From Cricetomys ansorgei (Eukaryota; Chordata; Mammalia; Rodentia; Nesomyidae): a DNA stretch of 64,000 nucleotides. Position numbers and translations under genes: made by a program. Of the stretch, positions 9,629-22,089 are shown in pieces. How positions within the stretch are numbered: position 1 is the stretch's first letter; every line of letters begins with the position of its first letter. The stretch lies in assembly GCA_026225945.1 (NCBI GenBank), contig JAMJFZ010001074.1, forward strand, positions 2,131,501-2,195,500, in the 5' to 3' direction. The notes under the pieces are model-generated. The model worked only from the letters and a program-made list of their open reading frames with translations. It did not search any database and was not told the origin of the DNA.

Positions 9629-11329
9629 GAGGTAGGTATTACTGTTGTTATTTATTAGTTTTTCACACACTAGTAGATGACAACAAGATCATAATTTCTA
9701 CCCAGGCAGCCTGTCTTATCAGGACCTGTCAGGAATGGGTCGGTCACACAGGCCCTGCCAACCACCCTTGCCTGTAACATTTCCTCCCTTGTGTCTCCCC
9801 TCCTGGAAGGGCAAGCATCTCTGAATTCAGGTTAGATTAAACACGGAAGAGCGAGATGCATAGGCTATTGCTTCAGTGTGGTAAGCAGCTGTGGATTAGA
9901 CTCTTAGAGTTAAGTCCTCTGATTGGGCAATAACCCTGAGTCACTCTGCTTTTTTCGAGCCTCGTCCTTCAACAGATTCATCCTTTCTTCTCATTTTCAT
10001 ACTTTGAAGCACACACTGTGGCTTGCTATAAGATATTGAAAGGAAACATGATTGGCAGCTGCATGTTTCTCTTTCCATATTTAAAAGAGATGCAGTTCTC
10101 CTTTTACTGAACGAAACAGTTCAACTGTCCTTTCCACTCTTGACCTTGTTCACCTCTCTTTCAGTTGATCATATTTACATCAGTGTGCTGTGCAGTCTGT
10201 GGTACGTGAAACCTGAAAATGGAGGTCTTCAATTCACATTCCGCTTAGGAAAAGAGAAAACCGAACAGCTCCGTCCGCTTATTCATTGACTCATTGTCAA
10301 TGTATGCCCTTCCTCTGGGAGCTGGCAAAAATAAAATGACCAGGTAGGTCCCCTGGACTGCAGGCAGGAGCCTGTTAATTTCCCTGCAGGACTTCTGCTG
10401 TTTGATTTTTCTGCTTCGGTCTGGTTTTCCTTTCCTCTTGGAACTTTTTTTTTTTTTTTTTAAGTTCACTGTTACTTTTCCTTCTTCTCTTGTTTTTCTG
10501 CCTTCACTTCCTCCTTCTATTGTTATAGCTGTCTCTTTCCTCTCATCACATTTCCTGCTGCCTTTCCAGCGGGGCCCCATCCAACTCACATGGCTGTCTG
10601 GCTCCAGACTCAGTTTGTTCTCAAGGGAGAGCCAGTCTTGTGCCAAATAATCCCAATCCCCAGGGAACCCAAAGAAAGATTCTGGAGACTGAGGATCCCA
10701 GAGTTTTTCCTCTTATTGATTTTATCCTAGAACGAGTTCCAAGACAGAGAAATACTCATCCTTGTGGCCTCTAGACCCAGACCATTCTGAAATCTGACAG
10801 CACCAACATCCATCAAATCAAACAATGAAATCAACTTTGGTTACTTAGCATAATAGAAATAAACTTGTAATACTCTATTAGTGAGGGATCAATGTCTCCT
10901 GTCTTGACAATAAACATCAGAGCTTGGCCTCAACATTTAGGCAGCAGCAGAGTCCATTATTTTGTAGCAACATTCGATTACATTGACATCAAGGCGGATT
11001 TATTAAAATAATAAATAGTATGTGACTTTCAGCCTTCTGTTTTCAAACCTCGCCACTGCCACCCTCCCCAAGGTGATCCGAAATCTGTCTTCTATATTTT
11101 TTTACTTATTATCGATGGACCTTTGGCTATTGCATTTTTATTATCTGGCAGCTTGCACCCCAAACAATTTTTTAAATTAAATTTTAAGATGGGAATTTCA
11201 AGTCACTTACTAAGAACAAAATTAATAATAAGAGAAGGGAACGGCAGATAGTTAAGGGTTGGAATGTTTTCCTGGCAGAAGGTCTGAGCAGGAATTACTT
11301 CAGAGGTGCTTTTCAAAGTTCCAAAGGTG
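9629..11329. other. Unique intergenic sequence with AT-rich candidate element
   Basis: Mostly unique DNA with a 17-T run at 10445-10461. The segment 10900-11290 is AT-rich with GATTTATTAAAATAATAAAT and ATTATCGATGG, the sort of homeodomain/CUX-like content seen in conserved enhancers. Conservation cannot be assessed here. Confidence 0.35.
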
Positions 11330-11702
11330 ACTAAAACTGAGAAAGCTCAGTTCCTGCTTCCTCTTTTCCCAGTTTCCAGCCCCAGGGCCTTTGCCCTAAC
11401 TGCTTCCTCTGCCAGGAATGTTTTCTCCTCTGCTTATTCTCACTATTCAAGACTTTTGGAATGTTAATTCCAGAGATATCTTCCCTGAGAGTCCCTAAGA
11501 GGATGCCTAACCCCACACCCCAGTCATCCCCTGTTCTGTTTTCTTCTCCCTAGAGTCACGTGTCACTTCCCGGAATGTTTCTGGGCTGAATTACTCCATG
11601 GAGGCAGCAATGTTATGGTATTGGACTTGGACCTTGTATCCTAAGATCTTAAGACACAGGGCTGCATCCATTGTGCTTGAATGGACGGAGGAATGAATGA
11701 AT
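11330..11702 (+). mobile_element. L2 LINE fragment (3' end), plus strand
   Basis: Old L2 phrases are recognisable: GGGCCTTTGCCCTAACTGCT, CTCTGCCAGGAATG, and a terminal GAATGAATGAATGG at 11692-11705, the usual L2 3' end. Confidence 0.7.
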
Positions 11703-12383
11703 GGTTCTGAAGATCCTAGCTCTCTTACATGTTTTCAATACCCATCCCAGCCCTCTCCTACAGCCGAGAGCTTTTTACATTCTTAGGAAAAGAAAGAAGA
11801 AGAAAAAAGGACGGGAAATGTCAGCACCCCTTTATATGTTAAGGATTCTGACTCCAATTCATTGTTCCAGTATTCAAACCTGTATAGCAGAATTTGGGAG
11901 AGCAGGACGTAAGAGAGAAAAGCATTCCCTCCTCTTTTCAGTCACAGATTTAACTTGCTTAGAGTTCCAAGTGACTCAGTGTTGCTGACAATAGGGAAAG
12001 AAGCCGCATACAGTCAGCAGATTTTTGGTAATATGTTTTCATCATGTCTCTCTCTCCTCTGTACTGCTTATAGGGCAGTACAGAGTATACTGCTTATAGT
12101 ACTCCTTCCCTCAGATTTTATTCAGGCTGACCGCCTGCTGCCTGCAACCTTTGGCAGATTATAGTTATGGATGAACGTCTACCTCCCTTCCCGGTGCATG
12201 TACTTGCAAATTACCTATTAGTTCCCAGACATTTACAGTCTACCTAAGACTGGGACGCACCTCGGAGAAGACAAGTCCCTGTTTCCAAGCACTACAATTC
12301 CTGCTTCCATTTGTTCTTTGCTTTTGGGGAAGGGGCTTTGCTAATGTTTCTGGAATTAAATTTTAGCTCCATTTGCTGAACAA
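11703..12383. other. Intergenic sequence, no gene seen
   Basis: Unique sequence with no recognised repeat or exon. It includes the small duplication CAGTACAGAGTATACTGCTT around 12062-12096. Confidence 0.45.
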
Positions 12384-12598
12384 CATGGGTTCAGATCTCC
12401 TGCCCCTTCCATTATCAGCTGTATGATCTTACCCAAGTCTCTTAACCTCTCTGTGCCTCAGTTTCATCAACTGCAAACCGAGATGCTCCTACTAACTCTA
12501 TATTTAGCTTGTTCTGAGGATTATATGGGAAGTTCTTATACTGTTGTTTAGCCCAGAGCTTGGTGTGTTCCAGCTGCTTAATACATAGCTGGGACCTT
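12384..12598 (+). mobile_element. MIR SINE, plus strand
   Basis: Clear MIR core: CTGTATGATCTTACCCAAGT, CTTAACCTCTCTGTGCCTCA, GTTTCATCAACTG, then TTCTGAGGATTATATGG and a tail resembling the MIR 3' end. MIRs predate placental divergence. Confidence 0.85.
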
Positions 12599-12750
12599 TT
12601 CCTTCCTCAGAGCTGGTCACAGCCTATAGAGTCCGTAATCACACACAACCAAACTGACTCTAGACTGCGATGCTATGTACACACTATTTTCCTTCCAAAA
12701 TCCAGTTCTTTTGGAAGCATTCCATTCTCGGTGCTTGCAACCTGTAACAA

Positions 12751-12842
12751 GTGTGTGTGTGTGTGTGTGTGTGTCTGTGTGTGGGAGAGAGAGTGAGAGA
12801 GAGAGGTGTGAGAAAGGGTGTGTGTGTGTGTGTGTGTGTGTT
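12751..12842. repeat. Compound (TG)n-(GA)n-(TG)n microsatellite
   Basis: Two TG blocks (12751-12782 and 12819-12842) flank a GA-rich block. Minus-strand open frames of HTHTHTH residues come from it and are not genes. Confidence 0.95.
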
Positions 12843-12952
12843 GCTTGACTGAAATTTTCACGTATCTTCTCCGCCCAGTATAACAGAAGAGCAGGGAATG
12901 ATATTTCCCAGCAGTGCCCACGATGTCTATTTTCGTGTCTACTCACTAAGTC

Positions 12953-12967
12953 TTTTTTTTTTTTTTT
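12953..12967. repeat. Poly(T) tract
   Basis: A run of 15 T with no SINE attached that I can recognise. Confidence 0.8.
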
Positions 12968-13504
12968 AATGCAGCCAATGGTAAATACAACGCCAAGTTC
13001 AACAGCCTCTTTATCGGTAGCAGTTGTTCACTGTAATGGCATCGTTTTGAGTTTCACAGGCTCATAGATGAAAGTGGGGATGTTGATGTCATCTAGTCAC
13101 ATCTGCAAAGAGGGAGTTGCCAAAATGTCTGGTCTGGATTCCAGTGAAGAAATTCTTTCTTATCTTTGGCTAGACATACTTCCCTCACTGAATCAGCTAC
13201 AGCAGTGTGGGGGTGTCGGGGGGGGGGAGAGCGGGGAGGGGACCCACTACTCATCCTCCTCCTCATAATAAGCTGACATATACTTTGAGACAGTCATCAA
13301 GTAATCCTCTTCCCCTAAAAGAACAATCAAAATATTTATCTGCACAGCTAATATCACAACAACATGGGCAGACAGGCAAAGTTGCTCTCCTGTGAATAGC
13401 ATTAGCTTGTAGTTCATGGCTTATAAAAACAGATCTCAAGACTTCTGGTCAATAAACACTTCAGCTTTTTTTTTTTTTCTTTTAAGTTACTCTGCTAATT
13501 GGAA

Positions 13505-14281
13505 CACTCAACAAATATTCATTTAGTACCTGTAGTGTGCAGCATTGAGTTACATGGTATTTTGGTAAACAGCATAGAAAGTACACGTCTATAAGAAATA
13601 GCTATTGTTCGAAAGAAAGGTACAAATTTGTACTTAGTATCATCATGACTGGGCACTAAAATAAATGTTGAAGATACACACATAAATTTTCTACCTTTGA
13701 GGAACTCATAGTCTATACAGAACTATAGTTTAAGTTCAATATAATCATATAAGTACGGTGTGCAATCTGTACTCTAGAACATGAAGGAATGCCTCTACCT
13801 AGAGCTTACTCAGTGCTTGAATGGAGCCTTAAAGGAAAAATAAGGCTGACCTGACCTTAAATAAAATAATAAAATTGGGGAGGGGGAGGGAGAAAAGGAG
13901 TAGCTCTGCAAAAACAGGAGAAACCATGCATATTCCAAATTTCACCAGAAGTGGGGTGATTAAGTGACATGTGATATTCATGGAGATAAAACCAGAAAGT
14001 AAAGGAAAAACAGCTTCAGGGAAAATTGTCCATGAAGACCATGGAAGCACTGAGTTTTCAATCCTTGAAGAGCTTTGAAGGAGGCAATGGTGGATTTTAA
14101 GCAGGGACGTCCTGATTGGGTTTATACTTAGAAAAATTTAGTTTAACTGCATGAAGAAGCAATCGAAGGAAGTCAGAAGGATAACTAGTAAAGAATCCAT
14201 GTGCACACTGGTGAGGGGCAACCTGGGAGAGTATGGAATGGAAAATGAAGGATCCTGCCCTATGGGAGATGGATTGTAAAG
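13505..14281 (-). mobile_element. Old L2-like LINE fragment, minus strand
   Basis: Diverged phrases common in reverse-oriented L2 copies occur in order: TTTAGTACCTGTAGTGTGCA, GAGGAACTCATAGTCTATAC, and TTTTAAGCAGGGACGTCCTG. Similarity is low and the boundaries are approximate. Confidence 0.5.
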
Positions 14282-14557
14282 CCGTGGTTCTTGGCCTTCC
14301 TAGTGCTGTGACCCTTTAACACAGTTCCTCATGTTGTGGTGACCCCACCCACCAACCATGAAATTTTATTTTATTTTATTTTATTTTATTTTATTTTATT
14401 TTATTTTATTTATTTTCATTGCTACTTCATAATTGTAATTTTGCTACTGTTGTGAACCGTAATGTTAATATCTGATATGCAGATGGCGTAAGGCAACCCC
14501 TGTGAAAGGGTTGTTTGATTCCCAGAGGGATTGCAACCCACAGGTTGACAACTACTG
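14282..14557 (+). mobile_element. hAT-Charlie nonautonomous DNA transposon (URR1-like)
   Basis: The ends are imperfect inverted repeats: CCGTGGTTCTTGGCC at the left and GGTTGACAACTACTG at the right, close to the hAT-Charlie end CAGTGGTTCTCAACC. Internal phrases (CAGTTCCTCATGTTGTGGTG, TTGCTACTGTTGTGAACCGT) match my memory of URR1. The flanks (TTGTAAAG and GTAAAAGG) are similar and may be a decayed 8-bp target duplication. A TTTTA microsatellite sits inside. Confidence 0.8.
14363..14416. repeat. (ATTTT)n microsatellite inside the hAT element
   Basis: About ten TTTTA units at the A/T-rich centre of the transposon. Confidence 0.95.
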
Positions 14558-14635
14558 GTAAAAGGCTAGGCAAAGACTAGTCAACCAACTTCTTTTCCTT
14601 TAATTACATTAAAATGTTTAATTTATTACTTATTA

Positions 14636-14806
14636 GTGTGTGTGCGCGCGTGCGTGCACTGTACTTGCTACACAGCACACACGTGAAAGTCATAAGACAA
14701 GTTTTCAGGAGTTAGTTTTTATCTCCCAACATGTGGGTCTCTGGGACAGAGCTCAGGCTGTCAGGCCTGACGGCAAGCACATTTACCCACTGAGGTTTCA
14801 CTGGCC
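14636..14806 (-). mobile_element. B3/B2-type SINE, minus strand, with TG/CG start
   Basis: A GTGTGTGCGCGCGTGCGTGC stretch precedes CAACATGTGGGTCTCTGGGA, GGCAAGCACATTTACCCACT and a terminal TTCACTGGCC, the reverse complement of a tRNA-derived SINE head. Confidence 0.65.
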
Positions 14807-17229
14807 TCTATTCAACCAACTTTGTTCTCAAAAGATTAATTGCTAGTAGATTTTTCACAGGCAATGAGCGTTTAGTCCTTATGTTACATGTATGCACTAT
14901 TTAATTGTTAATTATTTTATGTGAAGGAACCAAATATACTTTAAAGAATCCACCTTATTAACAACAGAAGACGAGGAAATCAACATTTTACTCTTTAATC
15001 TTTTAATGTGTAAAGAGCTTTCCACAACTCTTCCCCAAAACAAACACCAAAGAAAAGAAGACAAATCAAAAATCAACACAGGAACCAAACAAGAAAGAAT
15101 TTTATTTAAAAAAAAAAAAAAAAAGTTCCAAGACAAGACAGGGAATCTTTCAAAGTTCTGACTTAACTCTTTCAGATCTTGACTAGAAAAGCCTCCAGCA
15201 CCTATGTTACTTCACTTCTGCCCAAGTTAGGCTCTCTGAATGCATTGTGTCCAGTCTGGGATGCAAGATGCAAGTTACCTTGTGACAGGAAGATAAAGCA
15301 GAACTGGGCAAAGAAGGGCTGAATGCAGTACAGGCCTGACAGAGCCTAAACCAACATTCCAGACGTCCCTGAGGATCCAGCGTCCCCCCAGGGTCCTGGT
15401 CTCTGGCCTAATAGCCTGGTCTGCGTATCTGAGTCTCACTTATCAGATGTGAGCTGTCCAGGGCTGAGTGAGATCTGTGTGGAAGTGACTCTCAGCAGCC
15501 GAGGAAGCCCCTGGAATGGTGTTACTCCCCAGAACCATAGTGTGCTCCCTTGAAAGGGGGTCTCTGTCTCCCACATCCACACACCCCTGCTTCAATGGAG
15601 CTCAAAGATAGAACCAGGCTGTATTCCGAGCCTTGGTAGAAGTATATCTAGATTGTTCTAGCCAGATGGCTTTATCTCCTATACTTAGAAGTGCTATTTT
15701 AGAACTGTAGAAACATAAAAATCGTGTTGAGGAAAGGATTCAAAAATCAAGTTTAAGATAATTTACTACTAATAAGATTCCAGTGGACATTACAAGAAGA
15801 AAACAAAGAAAATTAATGTTGATCTGGGGATATTGTTCTCTTACATTTCAATACAATATAATAGAAATATTTGGCAGAATTGACATTAGATACAAAGCAG
15901 TCCTGGAAGAAACATTATAATTTAGAACATTTCTGAACTATAAGGAAAAACTAGTGGCTTCTTCATCAGACAGTCACAGTCTCAGCTGAGAGACCTTTTA
16001 TAAGACTTTAAATTCTTTCTTCAAACCACTACTAATTGAACAGTATTTATAACAAAATACCATCTTGTCGGAACCATGATGCAACATGATGAAATGGGAA
16101 ATAATTCTCAAAACTAATAGGACAAAGAAAGAATGCTCCATCCCAGTTTAGAATTTCAATCTACTGCGGCATCATGCCAGAGCTAAGCAGAAGCTGTGAA
16201 GACCTTTACAGTGATTCCTGTAACTTGGTACTATGTACCAAGGACTTCATTAATTCCTCATCCCTCCATCTGTACAGTTCAAACTCATTGATTCAGACCC
16301 CATACGTTCGTAATGCAGTGATAATAGAGTTGTAGTATACCCTTTAGCTGAGAAAACACTTGATAGTGATTTCTCTTTAAAGACGGTAGTCTGTCTTACA
16401 AAGAAATGCCTATGATGTCTTCAACTGTAATGAAAACCTGAGCCTCGGACTATCCACATCACAATTGCAAGAGGAAGATGACTCGGCCCTCTCCCGCCAT
16501 CACCAACCCTGCTGCTGACACTGGACCCCATGCTGGACGTTGGAACCTTCATCCCTATTGTCTCTCACAGTCTGAAACCTCCAGTGCCACCTTTGCCAGA
16601 AAAATAGGTCCAGTGAGACACCACTTCCTCTCATTGTCTTCTACCAAAACAATTTGTCCTAAAAGCAAGGTAGCTTGGGTGACTGTGGGTCACTCTCTGG
16701 TGACCTTGCTAGAAGACGAGGAGGGAGAACACACATGGAACTTATGCTTCGGAGAGGCCTGATTCATCGTGTTGGGGAGGGAGGGATTCCAAACACATAG
16801 AGTTTTCAAAAGGTGGTAAGCCTGTGGGGAAAAAAAGCCCAGAGGAGTTCTGGGCCTGTGCATGAAGTGACTGGTGGTGGGCGTTATATTTCCTGAATCA
16901 TGGAACTAGGGGGCATTCTGGTGTCCCTGGAGGAGGTAGAGAGGAGTCATTTGATTGCTTCTTGCTGACATCTTTCCTTGTGTCCGGACTGTTCCAGATG
17001 GCAGGAAGTCCCCGGCTCAGGCCTCTGGCTGGGCCATTCTCCAAGAGCTGACCCTCAACTCCTGTGCAGAGGCAAGCTGCCAGCTCAGCAGAGAGTGATG
17101 CTCACCTACACAGGCACAAGCAGCTCTCCGGCGCAATCCGAAAGTGTAACTGACACAAGATGGGGAGAGACCAGGTTTTCAGGCCTTGTTACTATGTATA
17201 TGCTAATTATTAGGTGGAAGGAACATTAT
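14807..17229. other. Intergenic sequence, no gene seen
   Basis: Unique sequence with an A17 run at 15108-15124. The segment 15220-15640 is GC-richer with no recognised element. The frame at 16478-16762 lacks domain features. Confidence 0.45.
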
Positions 17230-17480
17230 AATTGAGTTATGAAACCGCTAAATAAAAATAGATTACCTGCCAGAGAGCTTCTTTATGTGGCGCTTTCACT
17301 CGAGAATAAACAATGCGTTCTTTGTAGAGCTTAAGAGGGGCAGGGCGGGGCTGTTAATTTTATTCTGGAAACTGCGGTCCGTTGCTTGTTGTAACTAGAC
17401 TAGCGCTTGTATTTGTTGACATCTTGATTTATAAAAACCTGAACCAGTTCAGTTTCAATAATTCTTTTTATTCAAGCAGC
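17230..17480. promoter_or_regulatory. Candidate enhancer-like element
   Basis: Non-repeat sequence that retains several CpGs, an Sp-type GGGGCAGGGCGGGGCTG box near 17337-17353 and forkhead-like GAATAAACAATG (17304-17315), in an AT-rich setting. This combination is unusual for neutral intergenic DNA. Inference only. Confidence 0.3.
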
Positions 17481-18712
17481 ACCAGAGAAAGACGAGAGAT
17501 TGGCATGCCTTCTAAAAATGGCGTATGCAAAAGCTTTGCAATTCTCTGTCAACTCTGGGTCAGATTCCGTGGAAAAGCAATTGGAATTCTTGCTGCCATT
17601 TTTTTTTTTTTCTGTGCACCTATGGAGGCTTCTGCTCCTAATGAGCACCATGAAAGCTTCTTCCTGCAGGATTTTATCTTTAGGAGATGAAATGACCTGT
17701 TTTCCTCAACACTTCTCAATCTTGTTTCTGTTATTGACTCCCTTCCTAGAGCACAGCAAAGAATACCTAATTAATTCGCTGCTGAGAAATTCATTCTGAT
17801 GTCTAGACTTGGTAGGTGGAACCTGAGGCCGATGAATACAGAATGCCGGGTTCCATATCATTTTAAAAATCATGGTGGGTAGGGGAAAAACAAAACAAGA
17901 GGAATCGACATACAGGAAATGACAAATAGATAGCTCATCGTGTATTCAGGTTCCTGATTTTGCTCTTGGAATATACTCAGAGGTCCTTTTTGTTTAAAAA
18001 TAAAGATGACAAAGAAAAGTAGTGATATATAAACAAAACTGTTCGGGAAGAGTCTCAGGTAAGCCATGCTTGTTCATAAAGTGCTACCCTCTCCTCACAT
18101 CAAATAATAAAAGTAGAAGAGAGAGGTGGAGGGAATATCCAAGGTACAGTTATATAACAAAAAGCAACCAGGAAGCAAACATCTCCAAGTCAGATATCAA
18201 TTTGAGTCATTATGGATAAACGCCCATCCCCACGCCATCCCTGAAGCCAATGGTGGAGGAGGTAGTCCCTTCTCATCCATTCTGACTGTGAGTCTCCTGC
18301 TCACCGTCACCCGGACTGCAGCCGTGTGGAGATGGCTTTTCAATGCTCTGTAGATGTGGAGAGCACTCATTTTTGTCACAAGTTCCATTTTTAAAGCAAA
18401 TAGAGTGAGGAATTAAATTTAATTGCTAGGTTTAACATATCAAGAGTCTTCTGGATAAATGATATGCTAATTGATGACCCAGAGTCCCCCTTTTCTAAAT
18501 TAGTTCCCAGATCAAGAGAGATTGACTAGAGTTTAAAAATACCCCAAAAGATGATCTAACGGATAGAGTCCGGAGCTGCAGGGGCCAAGAAAGAGACCTA
18601 TTTCCTGTTGCCCAGCGACCCAGTCATATGTGAGACGGAGATCGGAGAAGTGTGCTGTGTGCTCCCGTGGCTCCCATACTTCCTGCTCTTCTCTTTGTTC
18701 TGTGTATTCCCT
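17481..18712. other. Intergenic sequence, no gene seen
   Basis: Unique sequence. The segment 18385-18500 is AT-rich with ATTAAATTTAATTGC and GCTAATTGATG homeodomain-like sites and may belong to a regulatory element. No exon is supported. Confidence 0.4.
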
Positions 18713-19078
18713 TGTGGTGACTTGAATAAGAACAGCCCCCATAGGCTCAGAGATTTGAATGCTTGGTCACCAAGGAGTGGCGATATTTGAAAGGATTAGT
18801 AGGTGTGGCCTTGTTGCAGGAAGTGTATCACTGGCGGTGAGCTTTGAGGTTTCAAAAGCCCATGCCAAGCCCAGAGTTTCTCTCTCAACTAGCAGATCAG
18901 GGTGCAGCTCTCAGATACTCTCCAGCACCATTTCTGTCTGCGTACTGCCATGCTTCCCGCTTTGATGATAATGGTTTCTCTGAACCTGTAAGGAAGCCCT
19001 CAATTAAATACTTTTTTTAAAATAAAAGTTGTCTTGGTCATGGCGTCTCCTCATAGCAATAGAACACTAACTAAGACA
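18713..19078 (+). mobile_element. Solo LTR of ERVL-MaLR class (ORR1/MT type)
   Basis: A 366-bp unit starts TGTGGTGACTTGAATAAG and ends CTAACTAAGACA, with the standard TG...CA ends. Inside are TGTGGCCTTGTTGCAGGAAG, TTTGAGGTTTCAAAAGCCCA, CAATTAAATAC and CTTGGTCATGGCGTCTCC. Flanks TCCCT and TCCAT differ at one base, fitting a 5-bp target duplication. No internal retroviral genes are present. Confidence 0.85.
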
Positions 19079-19466
19079 TCCATGAACTATATGTGGTGTC
19101 ACAGAGGCAGCAAGAGGCATTTTTGATTTTGTTAACAGAGCCATGCCCTTCACTTTGCCCAAGTGGAGTGTGCAGTGATAGCTGATAACCCTGGACCCAA
19201 AGTTTCCAGAAACCGATAGAGACGTTCTCCAAATGCGTTGTCTCAAATCACTCAGACAGTCGCTAAAGCTGCAATGTGTCAATGGCCTACCACATTCTGA
19301 TTATCCAGACTGCTCACTGTTGTGGTTCTCACTTCCTCTTTGGCTGCTAGCGTTCTCGTAGTCAATGCATCGCTCCTCCATCAAGCAGGGTGGTTATTCA
19401 GCCTTCTGACATTGCATCATGACATTATCTACAGTGTCCATTATTATCAACTATGCCTTCAAATCT

Positions 19467-19467
<1 letters not shown>

Positions 19468-19499
<32 letters not shown>

Positions 19500-19505
19500 A
19501 CACAC
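19468..19505. repeat. (CA)n microsatellite
   Basis: CA repeat interrupted once by TA. Confidence 0.95.
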
Positions 19506-19759
19506 TTATGTATATGTGGAATAACATAAATAACTTGAAAAGTAAAAAATAAATAAAAAGTAATAGAATTTTAGAAAACCTAAGTTAAGAGGTAATATGG
19601 TGCTTTCCTATTTCATATTTATATTTACATTTATGCTTATGAGTATATTTATAAATATAAGTGTACATTTATATTTACATATTTCATATGTATATAATTA
19701 AGAAAAGCCTGACTATTCCCAAAGTTCTTTCTCTCTTTTAATTGTTATCTTCTTAAAAT

Positions 19760-19930
19760 CCTTGGGACACACGTTGAGCAGGTTATTATTTATTTTTACT
19801 TAACATCACCATTAGATATGCTATTTTTATAGATGAAGAAACAAAAGACATAAATGATCACATGCTAACACAGGAATTCCCAGCTAATAGTCACAAAGTA
19901 GAGATTAGATAGACACTAGCCTCTCTTTCC
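19760..19930 (-). mobile_element. Possible MIR fragment, minus strand
   Basis: TTTTTATAGATGAAGAAACAAAAGAC followed by CAGCTAATAGTCACAAAGTAGA resembles a reverse MIR but is strongly diverged. Confidence 0.35.
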
Positions 19931-19950
19931 TCTTAAAAAACCAAACTTAG

Positions 19951-20129
19951 ACCGGTGGTGGCGGTGGCGGCGGCGGCGCACTCCTTTAATCCTAGCACCG
20001 GGAAGGCAAAGGCAGGTGGATCTTTGTGAGTTCAAAGACAGCCTAGTCTACAGAGTGAGTTCCAGGACAGCCAGGGCTACAAGCCCTGTCTTGCAAAACA
20101 AAAATAAATAAACAAATAAATATCCAAAT
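19951..20129 (+). mobile_element. B1 SINE with an expanded GGC head
   Basis: The usual GTGGTGGCGCACGCC head has grown to GGTGGTGGCGGTGGCGGCGG CGGCG before ACTCCTTTAATCC. The body (GTCTACAGAGTGAGTTCCAG) and an A-rich tail with AAATA repeats follow. Confidence 0.9.
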
Positions 20130-20171
20130 TTCTTTTTAATTCAAACATAAAATATAAAAGTTACATATTTT

Positions 20172-20297
20172 ATCTGAGCCACAGTGGCACATGCTTATAA
20201 TCCCCAAACTCAGGAGGCTGAGACAGGAAGATCATGAGTTCAAGACCAGCCTGGGCTATATAATGAGACCTAATTCAAAATAAACAAACAAACAAAA
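20172..20297 (+). mobile_element. Proto-B1/B1F-like SINE, plus strand
   Basis: CACAGTGGCACATGCTTATA, CAGGAGGCTGAGACAGGAAG and CCAGCCTGGGCTATATAATG, followed by AAACAAACAAACAAAA. It lacks the later B1 internal duplication as far as I can see. Confidence 0.7.
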
Positions 20298-20424
20298 ATT
20301 GACATATTAAGAGACTAATGTAATTTCAACTAATTTATACATTGCATAATTTGTAAATCACATTAAACATGTGTATCCTCAAATAGCATGTTTTATATAT
20401 TAAAAAAATTAAAACCCTGTCTTC

Positions 20425-20533
20425 TAGCATTTTTCTTAATGGGGTTCCTGCTATATAGCCCAGACAGCCTCCAACTCAGAATCCTTCCTCAGCCTCCCAA
20501 GTACTGGGCCTAAGGTTTGTGCCACCATATCTG
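20425..20533 (-). mobile_element. Proto-B1-like SINE, minus strand
   Basis: CTGCTATATAGCCCAGACAG and CCTCAGCCTCCCAAGTACTG are reverse-complement 7SL-derived phrases. Confidence 0.6.
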
Positions 20534-22089
20534 TCTTCTTGTGACTTTTAAACACACAGTGTATTACTGTCGTCTGTATTCACCTTACTTACAGCTCCAT
20601 GACAGAACTTTCTCCTTTCTAATTGTAACAGCGCATGCTGGTCAGAATCAGCTTTTCTCACGCACTCCCTTGATCATGTATCTCTCCCTTTTTCATATGC
20701 ACACAATACTTACTTGGATTGGTCCTCTACCCAGGTCTCCATTTCACAATCTGCTGTGGTAAGAGCTGCAGCATTTAGTGGCACTGTCCCCACCCCCCCC
20801 CCCGACCCCAAATCGTTGTGTCTATACAGATTTCTGTGTCAATTCGTGAGAACGGACACCCAATCTGCTACCTGTAAATGTGGTCATGGGACCATATACC
20901 CGTAAGAAACTTTCAAAGGAAAAAGTTCCAAGGTCACATAAGTGTATGGAATACAGCGTGTATCATATATCCCTCTCGGAGATTCGCGGTGTACATTTGC
21001 ATATTAAAGGCTTTAAGAAGTTCCACAGGAAAGAAAAACGCTTAAAGTTGTTTCATCAAGAAGTTGTGAATCTTCTTTGACTTTTAAAATCTTTTATTGA
21101 GTAAAAGATCTTAACATCCCCAACTACAGCTCCCCAGAACACATTTTGCAGACCTGCAGTAGAAAAATATGTTGATTTTCAATATGAGACTTTGGGAGAT
21201 TCTCTCACATGAAGCTGGGAATTAGCCTGGAATGGAGACTTGCTAGGGAGCATACCTATGGTATCCGGGGCTAAAATTGGTCAAGGATGTTGGGGCATAT
21301 GAAGTATTGCCATGCATTAGATGAGAAGGAACAGAACAATGGATTGTGAGGTGCCTGGGAACAGAGACAAGGACAGGATGATGGAGCTAGGAAATGGCGA
21401 GAGCGATGAAAGAGAAGCCAACCTGAGGTTTACCCGGCCTTCTGTACTTCTCTTTCTCCTTAGATCTTGCCATTGCAGACTCTCACCCAGATGGAACCAG
21501 GGATAGGAAGCCTAGCTGTAAGGAGACAGAGACAAGGAGGGGTGGAGCCAAGCTCTGACGACTGCCGTGTAAAGGTCAGAATGGAGAGACATACCAAGCA
21601 ATCAGAAGAGGACGTCTGAGAGTGACTAGATTCCAGTTGTCGTTCCCAGGAAAAGATGGAAGCCAGAGGCTGTCTTTGTAACCTGTGCCCTCTGAAAGTT
21701 TGGCAGTCACCTAATTTGACATTCATGTGATTCCATACTCTTGAAATGAAAGGGGTTCCATTAGTAGCTTCTGGAGAACAACAGATGTAAACAAGGAATG
21801 TCACAGGTACCTCAATAAGGTGTTCACCTTATTGAAGATTGAATGATACCCTAAAATATGAAAGTGTTATTTGGGAATAGTGTTTAATCATTGTGAACTA
21901 TGAATCATGGCATTCAGAAAATGTACAAGATAGGTAGGTAGGTAGGTAGGTAGGTAGGTAGGTAGGTAGGTATTGATAGTATAGACTATAATTTATTCCA
22001 CTTTAAGTAAGTTGTATAGTCAAACACTTTATGACTTTATTCAACAATAATATAAGAGGCATCTGTGATATAAAAAAGTATTGTTTGGC
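20534..22089. other. Intergenic sequence, no gene seen
   Basis: Unique sequence with a short C-rich run (20788-20803), an 8-bp hairpin ATCTTTTA-TTGAG-TAAAAGAT near 21088-21108, and a tetranucleotide microsatellite listed separately. Confidence 0.45.
21930..21972. repeat. (TAGG)n microsatellite
   Basis: About ten uninterrupted TAGG units; likely polymorphic. Confidence 0.95.

Noticed and set aside
12617..12946. Frames of alternating His/Thr or Leu/Ser over dinucleotide repeats (also near 47111-47360 and 49939-50166)
   Set aside because: Microsatellite translations.
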